From NCBI RefSeq assembly GCF_000003855.2, contig NW_003101669.1, forward strand, positions 996,795 through 1,060,794: 64,000 nt of DNA, written 5' to 3'. A model generated the notes under the pieces. That model was not told the origin of the DNA. It saw only the letters and a list, made by a program, of their open reading frames with translations, and did not search any database. The number at the start of each line of letters is the position of its first letter. Within the stretch, counting starts at the first letter, position 1. The stretch comes from Blastomyces gilchristii SLH14081. Taxonomy: Eukaryota > Ascomycota > Eurotiomycetes > Onygenales > Ajellomycetaceae. Shown in pieces: positions 38,523 to 48,157 of this stretch. The translations under genes were made by a program, and so were the position numbers.

Positions 38523-39686
38523 CGGGCGGTCACGTGGGGTGTGCATTTTTTCAACCAATCATATCACAGAATGGAGCCTACAAGATCGCACCTTCTATTC
38601 TAATCAGGTTTTGAAAGCATCTAACATATTGCTTCGCTTCGCTCCGCAAATTACATTCTGTTCATTGTTCGGCCAAATATCATTCCAAGGTTGCGTCCTA
38701 AGCCTAATTTAGCTATGTCCATCAGAGGGCCGATATTTAATTTCACTTCTTAATCCCGGAGACCTGGTCGAGGCTGGGCGTGGTGGGCTCCCAAGTTACT
38801 GGTTTGGCTAGTTGGTCGTGGGTAATTTATTTCGCCTCATAAGGTGCCGGGTGGTTTTCCTGCAGCCACCAAAGTAGTCACTTGAGACGGTTTACCTCGT
38901 TTTCTTTCCTGTGGGTTCGTTCTTTGTTTGCAAGATTTTAAGGTATAGGGTACAGTTGTGGTTGTGAGAGTGGAAGTCAAATTAATTCTACTAAGCTCAG
39001 AACAAAGAAATAGAAATCTGGACCAACGCAACATCGTTGTAACTTTTAGAACCGATGCAGGATCGAATCTTGGCGGCAGCAGACGATGGTGGAAAGTGGC
39101 TGCCCCGCTTTTACAAAGCCCACGGACCCCCTGTCAACTTTATCCCAACCACACATCCTGCGTCTGCGTCTGCAGGCTCGACGACCCTAATCACTGTGCT
39201 GAGCCACCACCTGCCGGTCCCTGCCGGCCCATCAGTTTACGCGCCGCACATTGCATATGCTCCCAACTGTTGGTTTCTTCACATGGACTTGGCTCCCAAT
39301 TTTTAAGCAGAACTACTAAAAGCTGCGTGCTGGGAGATTACTCGTTTGGCTCGCTGATTTGTTTCGCGAATTTCTTGTTCATATTTAAATGTTAACAGCG
39401 AGTTAATTGTCGTTATTAAATATGTAGGATGCGCGATGTATGAACGCCCATTGCTGTATTCAAAGTCGGAATTATATGTAGAAATTAGGCGGTTAGGCGA
39501 CATCCACTTGACTGGTCCGATATTCTTCAAAATTCGAAGTCAGCCTTAGGAAGTACCTAAAGATAAGCACGGGGACACCCCACCACTGAGATTGAACAGT
39601 CTCAGGATCGTCAAGAAACCCTCCCTGTAGTTCAATCATATCCATTACCGCCAGATAGGTTAACCTATTAGCTGATACCCAACGCC
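38523..39686. other. Intergenic region, possible small open frame
   Basis: Normal-composition DNA between the TIR element and the first MAT-linked gene. An 83-codon frame at 39055-39306 on the plus strand has coding-like third positions, but no recognised domain and no supporting context; it may be chance or a relic. Nothing else is identified. Confidence 0.3.
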
Positions 39687-40583
39687 CTAGAAAAGACCAG
39701 CTGTGTTAGCAATGTTCTGGCTCTCGTTAATATAGTGCAACTCACAAAATGACATGGCGTCTTCCGGAAAGCATCTCGTGGCACGGATCACAAAGAGAAT
39801 TTCGGCCCCGTTAAGCCAGAGACTTTCATCGATTGCCTGGAGGCAGATCTCCTCTGCTTGTCGACGAATTCGCTGACTGCGAGGATCGGGCCTCCAAAAC
39901 GTCTGTTGGACTCCGATAAGTCCACTGTTCCATTGTTAGTGATTTGGTAACCTGCACTCGTCTCGTGAAGAGCTCGCTCACGTTGAGAAAAATTCCCGAA
40001 ATGCAGATCGGAATAGAGACTCAGATCCATATTTCTCCGAGAATTCGTTTGCCATATGGGTCGCCTCTTCTTCTTTGAGTAAAATCTTTCTTTCAACCAA
40101 CTCTCTAAGAGCGTCTGGGATGTATTCGGGACCAGGAATTTTAATCTTGTCTATGAGAGAAATAGGTTCATTGGAGTAGTCTTCAATCTTCGGGTGGACG
40201 TTGTAAAGTTGCATCAAGCGTTGAACGTCATTGAGACGGCCTTTGGTAGCGCTTTTTGCGTGTCTATTTTGAGTCCTTGGGGTAATACGCAGAGCACTCT
40301 CCTCTGTAAGAATCCCTCCCTCAAGGAATAATTTGACGCTACCGCGGAACTTGTCTTGGGGACAAGACTTGTGTGAAGCCAGGAGCACTCCCGCTTGCCT
40401 TTTGAGTACATCTTTCGCTGTGGCTGATAGCTCTCCCAGAGTATGCGGCAGTGCGTTGTCAAAAACGGTCGCGACGTTTGCAGACTCAAGGAAATGTACT
40501 TGATCCATATTCGGCGCTGATCCGCTCGATTCAAAAGGGAGACTAGGGTTTAAAATAGCAGCTTTAGAACGGGCGTTTAACAT
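39687..40583 (-). CDS. Unknown MAT-linked protein, two exons
   Basis: Spliced model of 279 residues. Exon 1 (40583-39982) runs from ATG. The intron starts GTGAGC, contains the branch site CACTAAC and ends CAG. Exon 2 (39924-39687) continues in frame (GLIGVQQTFWRPDPRSQRI ...) to TAG. I recognise no domain, and the protein looks soluble and mixed-charge. It is divergent from MAT1-2-1 across 493 bp. It lies between MAT1-2-1 and the side where SLA2 is expected, the place occupied by MAT1-2-4 in Aspergillus fumigatus as I recall. Orthology is only positional inference. It could equally be an Onygenales-specific idiomorph gene. Confidence 0.65.
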
Positions 40584-41076
40584 GTAGTTAGAAGTCGATT
40601 TAAAAGTAATAATGAAATCATTTTTCTGGCTCTCTTGTTTATTCTCACTCCTTTACAACTCCCAGTCACTGAAATGGTTTGAACCACCTGGGCGGCAAGG
40701 TGAATTAAATATTTAACTACTCCGTACTTGAGGGGTCGCTAGCCTCCGAAATTCATCACCTCGCATTCACTTTCTGTTGTAAACAAAGAACACAACCGCC
40801 TATCTCTCCTTGGTGAGCTCTGCTCTACTTTTGTCTCTTCTTCCTTTTTGTCTCCCAGCCTTTCTCCCTCCTTTTCTCCTTTGTCTTCTCCCTTTCCTCT
40901 TCTATTATGAAAACTACTTTCGATGAGTCCCTGCACTATTGCCATTGTTCCACCACCGAATATCCACCGTTATATTATCCACCTAATTAATGATACCCTG
41001 AATATCCCCCTGTTCCACGGCTTGTATCTTCCTGCCTCTGCGGCGATCAAGCAAAAGTTTCCAATTACAGATTCAA
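40584..41076. promoter_or_regulatory. Divergent promoter between MAT-linked gene and MAT1-2-1
   Basis: Shared upstream region of 493 bp. About 40790-40915 is a strong C/T-rich tract on the plus strand, typical of fungal promoters and 5' leaders upstream of the start. The motif actccgta occurs near 40720. Confidence 0.5.
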
Positions 41077-42218
41077 ATGGCTACGGCTACAGCCTCCGTC
41101 ATGGAGCCGATGTCAAGGTCTCTGGACTTAGTTATCGAGCTTATTTGGCAACATGCTATGGCCCATCTCAAACATACTAAGAACGAGATTCTCCTTCCCG
41201 CTGATATCAACACCGTAATCGGCCAAGACAATGTTGAGAAGATTAAAGATCGCCTGAGGTGTGTTTATCTACTTCTTTGAGAAATTTCTAAAAGCTAATA
41301 TAACCTCAAGCGCACTGCTCAGCACGCCCGTCGTTGCATTCAAAGATGATGTCAACAGTGTTTATCGCATTATGCCTACGCCAGTGTTGGATGGGGCTGT
41401 AGATTCTGCCGTTGCTCAAGTCATGCCGATGATCGCAACGAACAGCGACCAAAACGCAAGCCCATCTCCCAAAGCCAACAAGGCTGCTCAAGGAAAGCCT
41501 GAAAAAATCCCGCGGCCACCAAATGCATTCATTTTGTATCGTCAGCATCACCATCCACTCGTCAAAGCATCTCACCCAGGTTTTCATAACAACGAAATAT
41601 GTTGGTTTCACATTCCCTTTTTTAATGATCGCTCTAACAAGTTCTGTAGCAGTTCTTCTTGGGAAGAGGTGGAAAGCCGAGTCTGCTGAGACCAAAGCCC
41701 ATTTCAAGTCGCTTGCGGATGAAATCAAGGTCCAGCATGCCAAGGATCATCCTGACTATCAATACGCTCCCCGTAAGCCATCCGAGAAAAAGCGTCGGTC
41801 GACGTCCCGCCGTGACGCTCACCACTTGGCGTTGAATGATACGCAGATTGTCAGCTCGGCCCAGTTTGGTGCTGGAGAAGCTGGAACTCCAATGTCTCAA
41901 TCGGATGGTACATATGTAAATTCTCTTTCACCTGCAAGTGATGAGAATAACATAGTCAATGACGAGCGTAACTTCGACCTCATTGTTCCGCTCTCCCCTG
42001 GTCGAGGATTTACGAATATGACGATGAATCACAGCACCAATTACGTTATGGGTTTCGAAGACGCTGGATTCATGAATTTTCAAATTCGACGCCTAGGCAC
42101 AACAGTCACTACTCCCCAACACACCCAGGCCCATGCTACCAGTACGACGGGCTTAGCGGGCCATTGGTCCAATTTAGATTTCGAATTTGACAACTACTTT
42201 GCCGGCCTTGGACAGTGA
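41077..42218 (+). CDS. MAT1-2-1: Mating-type HMG-box transcription factor MAT1-2-1
   Basis: Three exons (41077-41258, 41311-41600, 41650-42218) give 346 residues. The HMG (MATA_HMG) box spans about residues 127-197: IPRPPNAFILYRQHHHP, HNNEIS, then LLGKRWKAES and a basic RKPSEKKRR end. The second intron splits the conserved Ser codon of the box, the hallmark intron of ascomycete MAT HMG genes. The product is a nuclear DNA-binding protein that specifies MAT1-2 mating identity and sexual development. The start was chosen because exon 1 (WQHAMAHLKHTKNEILLP) has the usual MAT1-2-1 N-terminal look; a 5' extension is possible. The rest of the C-terminus is low-complexity and not conserved. Confidence 0.95.
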
Positions 42219-43494
42219 TACCCGATTTTCTGCCTACATTTCCGTTCGATGGTCTTACTGGGTTGGGCACCCCTCCAGCCCCTTATTTGAAGACAGTGTT
42301 AAAATGATATTAACAGACTGTTCTTCTTTCAGTGTAAATAAACCTTCATTTCTTTCTCATTCAGCTCCTAATATTTAATTTAGTTCTAATACAAATTCTT
42401 GATCGATAGACAGGCTCCGCCAGCATCTCAATAGCATGCATTTCAAAAAGCCGTTAATAAATTGCCCTATCAACGACTGGTGGATGGTTCTCCCAATATG
42501 TATGTTAATTTCAGGACGAGTGTGTGGCTTGTGTTTCATCGGGGGTCTGAAGTCCATGTCGCGTTCAACTTAACATCTTGAACTTCCCACGAGAAAGCCA
42601 AACGGTAGCCCAGATCTCGTACAAACATGGTTTGGAGTGGCGGGCAATGCATTATAGTCTGCTGTTTAATCCCTCATAGCTGGAAGCTTTTTCCCTGATC
42701 TCTGAGGTCAGATCTGGCTGAAGCAACGTATCAGAAAATGTGTATATAAATATTCACTGAAATTACACTCGAAGCGTTATGTCAAAAGCCTAGATGCAGC
42801 GTCAAAATTCCAAACTAGACTACTCTATCTCAGCTGACGGTGCCAACACTGGGTCAAATTAAAGAATTGAGACCGGCCAAGCACGCCCCAAAAAAATTAG
42901 AAAAATAAAGGAAGCAAAGAAGTAAAATGTAGATGTTTCAGAAGAGCCTTGTTGGGCAATATCTGGTCTGATGAGTAAAGTGTTTGTTTACTTATGCCTA
43001 CTTGGAAGACAAATATATTTAAACCTAGTTCCATTTCCATTGTTCCATGGGATGTGCATGCGTTTAGATAGTTCACATGTATAGGACAACTTGGAAGCCA
43101 ACAACTTGATTCCGAGAATGATAATACGTCGCTTTAATCCCAGCACGCGCCCTGCTACAGTCCATGAGCTCAAATTCTCCAAGCGATCAGTAACGTTGGC
43201 CTCCCTGGATAACGCGCTATATTTCTGCCAAACAAACAAATAGAAAAGTAAATAAGTTGTCCGTACCTTTTTGGTTTTGTTTTTCGAACGACTGAACTTT
43301 CCTTCTCCATATGTGTGTGTAAAAACGCTGAGGGCCGGACGGGAATGCAAGTAGGACGGGCGGATACTTACATCGAAGTATATGTTGGGAGCTAGAGCGA
43401 TCTATAGGTTTGATTGTGTGGGGAAGGTTGGTTAGCGGAAACTTTACTATTCCCTCAATTTTTCAACATATTGGGCTTAGATAGAGTGGATATC
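42219..43494. other. Intergenic region 3' of MAT1-2-1
   Basis: No confident gene. On the minus strand an open frame at 42988-43350 contains an exon-like stretch (EANVTDRLENLSSWTVAG) that could be a downstream exon of the 43495-44093 gene, but I could not join it in frame with canonical splice sites. Confidence 0.4.
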
Positions 43495-44093
43495 TTACCC
43501 ATGTATGTTCATACTCGAGTCCAGAGGAAGGGAGTTCGGCACACTGATAGGGCTAATTTTAGAAATCATGTCCAATGGAAGTGATAGGGGAGCCGCAAAC
43601 GTTGGGCGATTGAGGGATTGTAACAATCTATCTTCCTCCCTCGCAAGCAGATTGGCCCGCATGAGGAAATCGGCTCTCATCTCTTCATCTATTTTCGACT
43701 GCGCGGCGGTGACCTGGGTATCAATTGCGTGGGTTAGGAGAGACCAGAAGCGGGTCTGTGTCTCTGTTGATGGGAAGAGGGTTGGGGATGATGACAGTCG
43801 TCGAAGCTCGTCCATCACGCGCTCGAATAGCTGGTTCGCGCTGCTGTCCTGGACGTGAATTTTGTCGTCTGCGATACAGTCCATGTATGCCGTGCACAAT
43901 GTGCTGAGGAATTCTGTGCTGCATTTGCGGATGGCTATGCCGTCGCCTGGGAATGGAATATGGATTAGCAATAGTAGCAATAGCACCAATTGAACAGGAC
44001 CCCCAATGCATGACAGGGCTATTATATCATACTGTCGAGGAAGCCTGTATCGCAGTCTGCCCAGGGCAGGGATGAATTGTTAGACATTGTCAT
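43495..44093 (-). CDS. Unknown small protein, two exons
   Basis: Exon 1 (44093-44033) encodes MTMSNNSSLPWADCDTGFLD. The intron runs from GTATGA to CCCAG. Exon 2 (43946-43495) continues SDGIAIRKCSTEFLSTLCTA and ends at TAA, giving 170 residues. It is mostly helical in character, with a central acidic and amphipathic region (LFERVMDELRRLSSS). I do not recognise the family. A donor-like GTAAGA overlaps the stop, so the true 3' end could be spliced further. It lies between MAT1-2-1 and the right-hand synteny block, so it may be an idiomorph or flank gene. Confidence 0.55.
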
Positions 44094-45237
44094 TGTTTCC
44101 GTCGATTGGCTTGCAGTATCTAAACAAGAGACATGGCAAGATGCGGAATAGCTGGGATCTCAGGGGTAGATGTCTGCGTGAGTTTCCTGGTTCAGAGGTT
44201 CGTGAGAAGAGCTATGTTTGGGGATATCAAAAATGAATGTTATGGATGACGTCTTGGAACATTCATTGAACTTTTGGAAATCTCCGTCACGGAAATTCAG
44301 ATTCTAGAATCACCCGTTACTATGCAGATAAAATATCATAACCCTACACAGCTAACCCCCTAGCAACGAAAATGAACAAACTCCTTTCAAAAAACATAAA
44401 ATCCCAGCATCGCTACAGCAAAGACCCGCCTCCACCCAGCCCCAGCACCCCAAAGCGCTTCTTCACCCTCTTCTTGTCTTCCCCGCTTCTGGATATCATG
44501 ATTCGAGGGCGGCTAGGCATCCATCCCACCCCGCAGCCTAGTTAACATTAACTGCGAATTATTCAATACACTATAGAATGGGCCCAGTTTGACTGGTGCA
44601 GAACTAAGGGGGCTGGGACGACAAGAGGCTGGGGGGGTTGAAGTGAGTAACACATGAGTCGGGATTATGAGTGCCATGGGGGCGGGGGCGGGGGCGGGGA
44701 GGAGAGGAGAGGAGAGGAGAGGAGAGGAGAGGAGAGGAGAGGAGAGGGGCTTTGTTAAGTGTTGTGGTATTCACGGGCAACAAGTCAGGGGCTGGGGCCT
44801 AAAGGGGGCTGGTTGGTTGGACGGGAGACCTGTGAATATATATGGAGTGTTATGGTCGGTACTTTTATGATCTTGTTAGCCTTTTGCTTGTGTTGTACTT
44901 TTAATATTCACGCTGTGGTTGACTGGCTAGGGCATATTTTGATGGATGGATTTAGGAGGATCACCGATGGTGGGAAATGGGTAGTCTTTGAAAATAGCAT
45001 AAGGTAGGTGTTAATGAAGGGGCAAAAATAGTAGTAAGGTACAGTCTGATCAAGTTCAGTTTTTATATTTTTTCTCCAAAAGCACTTTTCTAAGATTTGG
45101 CATCTGACCGTAGTTATGGATACAGAAACTTGCATGCGTATATTCTTCATAATAAATATTTGCAGCTAACTGGGAAATATAAAACGGGAGTGATAATACA
45201 CCTCTTTTGCAAGAGCAGAATGGGTAATGGTAGAGGA
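44094..45237. other. Intergenic region with simple repeats
   Basis: No gene found. It contains a GGGGGC-type run (~44678-44698) followed directly by a (GGAGA)n minisatellite (~44699-44747), strongly strand-asymmetric. The rest is unremarkable. Confidence 0.5.
44678..44747 (+). repeat. (GGGGCG)n/(GGAGA)n purine tract
   Basis: About 70 bases of nearly pure purine on the plus strand with G-runs: three GGGGGC-like units, then about nine GGAGA units. It could adopt quadruplex or triplex structure. Confidence 0.85.
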
Positions 45238-46257
45238 TTAAGAGGATGGCATCGGAGGGGGAGCTGCTGCTTTTGGTGCAGGATTGCCGGGGGTAGGGAG
45301 AAACATGGGCATGTACGTCTGTTTGTTAATCTTGTTAGCAAACCACTCTTCACGTATTTGGGGGGCGTATATTAAAGCTGATCCCCTCGATTCGAGAGAT
45401 TCGGATGCGAGGGGCAAATGGGAATAAAGTAGACGGAGGCGAAACATACAACAATGACAGAGAGGACTATAAAATAGCAGGGTTGTCAAATGTATTAGTT
45501 TAGGAGATCATCATAGTCGAGAAAACGGAACCTCACAGGGAGGTTGCAACAGCGAGCGACAATGCTTACAAGCCATAATCACACCCATGTATGCTGGTGT
45601 TGCGGACTTCTTCTGCTGCTCCGGGGTTTCCGCCATCCAGTTTTGCAGAGAGAAGGTGACGGCAGCCCTGTTTGGAGTTGGACGGATAGGTTCGTTTGAT
45701 AATTAGCGGGCTGCGACTCCCATGTCATCGATATCACGGGCTCGCAGAAGCATACCAGGCAATCATCCTAATGCGCGCAGTGAGCTTTTCGTTAGCAAAA
45801 GGTGTACCGGAGATATTAATTGGGGAGACGGCGGCGCAGAGAGCAGGGGGTAGGTAGGAGGAGGGTGCGGTCATGAAGCGTACTTATTTCTCGAAAACAT
45901 CTGATATCGCAAGTTGGTTTGTTAGCAATGGTTCAAGAATTTAGCATATGATTAGAATATATTAGGGGCCTAATATGACATACAGCAGCCATGGGCATCG
46001 TGTTCGACATCGTGCCTTTATCAATCAAAGTTTAGGATCGCAAGAACGAATGGCAATCTAATGGATGTATTATCAACTGGTATGACATACTGCTTATATC
46101 AGAAGCATCTGACGCTTTCGCAGGCGGTTCGACATATGGAACAGCTAATAGGATAAGTTAGTATATATAAATATCTACCAATTCGACACAGTTCGGCGAG
46201 ATGGAGATGGAGAGATCAACCGAGCTCCGGTCTCCGCATATCCTTCTTGGTGGCCAT
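45238..46257 (-). CDS. Asterix/PAT-complex-like small ER membrane protein
   Basis: Eight exons (46257-46221, 46144-46091, 46015-45984, 45900-45884, 45767-45756, 45667-45570, 45466-45450, 45318-45238) join with correct phases into 115 residues. Key segments are TMSNTMPMAAMFSRNKMIAW, AAVTFSLQNWMAETPEQ and the hydrophobic YMGVIMAFLSVIVTYMPMF. The last is followed by a Pro/Ala-rich tail. This is the pattern of the Asterix (UPF0139/WDR83OS) family, whose animal member partners CCDC47 as an intramembrane chaperone at the ER translocon. In fungi the role is inferred. Very short exons (12 and 17 nt) explain why no long open frame is seen. The first donor (GTTGAT) is weak, so the N-terminus is the least certain part. 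Confidence 0.75.
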
Positions 46258-46885
46258 GTTCGCGCGTGGGGTTCGGGCAATGTGGCTTGAATGGAGATTC
46301 ACGACGTGTACTAACGCTCGTTTACTACGTTGGGAAAAGGAATAATGGCTACTGGCATCACGGCAAGAGAAGATAGAGCAGCGTGCAGTAGCAACGGCGT
46401 CGTGGTCAACTCCGTCCCAATATTGGAGAGATCGCAGTCGAGTCGCACCGTTTCTGGAGCTTGGCGGGCTAGTCCATAAAGGGGAAGGCGGCAGCTGCTC
46501 CATGCTCGGACTTGTGTGCTGCCAATGTCCGGAGTGGGATCATTTGTTTGATTTACCGCAAAAAGACACAGCACATGAGAAGTTCATATATGCATGAAAA
46601 TAGGGACAGTATTTCATACTCTAAATCACCATAACCAATTAAACAAAAGAAATTTTTATTTACAATGATGGGAGTGGGTAATGGTGGGGAAAGCCCAGTC
46701 ACTAAATTCAGGAAAACATGGTGCGAAAAGGGAGACGGCCGGGATGATAAAAAGATGTTGTTGTGTACTAAATACATGTTTTTCGATTTTCCTTTCCTTT
46801 TCTCCTTCTCTGCCTCGATTATTCAAACTTTATCCCCATCTACTCGCATGGGATAACGTCGAAAGGGACGGGTGGGATGTTGCCG
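46258..46885. other. Spacer between Asterix-like gene and COX13
   Basis: Upstream region of the Asterix-like gene and 3' end of COX13, both on the minus strand. Short open frames on either strand show no domain. Nothing else seen. Confidence 0.5.
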
Positions 46886-47810
46886 CTATTGGACCTTGTC
46901 TTGGTTGTGGTAGTTTACGGAAGAGTTCCAGCTGTGAACGTATCCTGGTCAGCGAAAAGTCGCTCATGCAAGTGCAGGGGGAATATATCGATCTGATGGG
47001 GATTGTTGAGATCATGACCTTCCCCCGTCTCCTGTCTAATCAAAACAGAAGATCGAGAATTGCGGGGAACTTTGCAGATAGAGAACACTTACAACAAGGT
47101 CTATAGTTTCGCAGGATGAGTTAGCCGATGTGGTGCATTCAAAAGTATAAATCATCTTAGAAAGAATCGAGAGGGAGATACACATACCTTGTCACCATCA
47201 CCCCATGGGTAATTCTTGTTTCGAATGTTCTGGTAAGGGTATTCTACCCGCTCTTCCAAAGGTGGCATGTGGTCCCAGTGCTCCCAATGCTCATTCCATA
47301 GGTTATAGGCATTGACGCTGGCAAGGATGACGACGGGTACGACAACGCTAGATATCGTCTGGTAATTAGTTTTCCTGTTCAAGTAATCTCTTCTTTCCTT
47401 GGTAATCATCCATTCGATACCAGACTGGAGTTGTAAAGATGGAAACGATAGGAATTTTATAGGATAGCAAGGTGCCGAAAAGGGGGGGAGGCTTAATCCG
47501 CGTACTAGATGGAGAGTTTCCGCCACAAGTCTATGAAAAATGACACACGAGTCATTGGTTAGAATCTTGCTACTTTGATACCAACTAGCTAATTGAGAGG
47601 AGGAACGCAGGCAAACTCACCACTGGTAGCAGCGGCATGGGCCTTCACAGCAGCTCTTTCACGGTTGAAGGCATTGTCGGGGAGTGTGGGAACCTTCTGC
47701 TCGGTACTGTTGAAGCGGCGCTGGAGAACACCAGACCGGACGGGCGAGGACCGGATGGCGGGGGCGCCGGTTCGTTGGGCCAGGCGGAAAGCGGAAGCGC
47801 GAGGGAACAT
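46886..47810 (-). CDS. COX13: Cytochrome c oxidase subunit VIa (COX13), mitochondrial
   Basis: Five exons (47810-47621, 47530-47506, 47347-47188, 47100-47093, 46931-46886) give 142 residues. The N-terminus (MFPRASAFRLAQRTGAPAIR, then RRFNST) is an Arg-rich mitochondrial presequence. The core carries one transmembrane helix (VVVPVVILASVNAYNLW) followed by the family signature NEHWEHWDHMPPLEER and YPYQNIRNKNYPWGDGD. The C-terminus is FWNSSVNYHNQDKVQ. The product is a regulatory nuclear-encoded subunit of complex IV in the inner membrane. Two exons are only 25 and 8 nt. It is divergent from APN2 over 347 bp, the arrangement conserved beside MAT in Eurotiomycetes. Confidence 0.95.
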
Positions 47811-48157
47811 GGTGTCTGATCAATGTGCACTAAGCAGCCAATTGATGGTGGGTGATTGTTGTGGGAAGAATGTTGTGTTGTGGTTGTCGAAGCAAGAATT
47901 GTGACGTTGGATGTTGATCTCGTCCAGGTTGGATTGCGCTATAACACGTGACTCTTGGCATCTTCTCGGGGACGAGTACATCAGCCTCATCATGCCTCCA
48001 AAGCCTACACAACTCTCCCTCAGAACTGTGAATATGTCTTTCATATGAATAGGACCTTTGATAGTTAGACTGTTTGTACATATTATAATAATTGTTGGCT
48101 CTTGAGACCATCCTTCCAAAAGACCATTGTTGATGATAGCAGACAGGGGTGTTACAG
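47811..48157. promoter_or_regulatory. COX13-APN2 divergent promoter
   Basis: 347 bp between the two start codons. No distinct motif was singled out. Any cis elements for both genes must share this space or lie in leaders. Confidence 0.5.
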
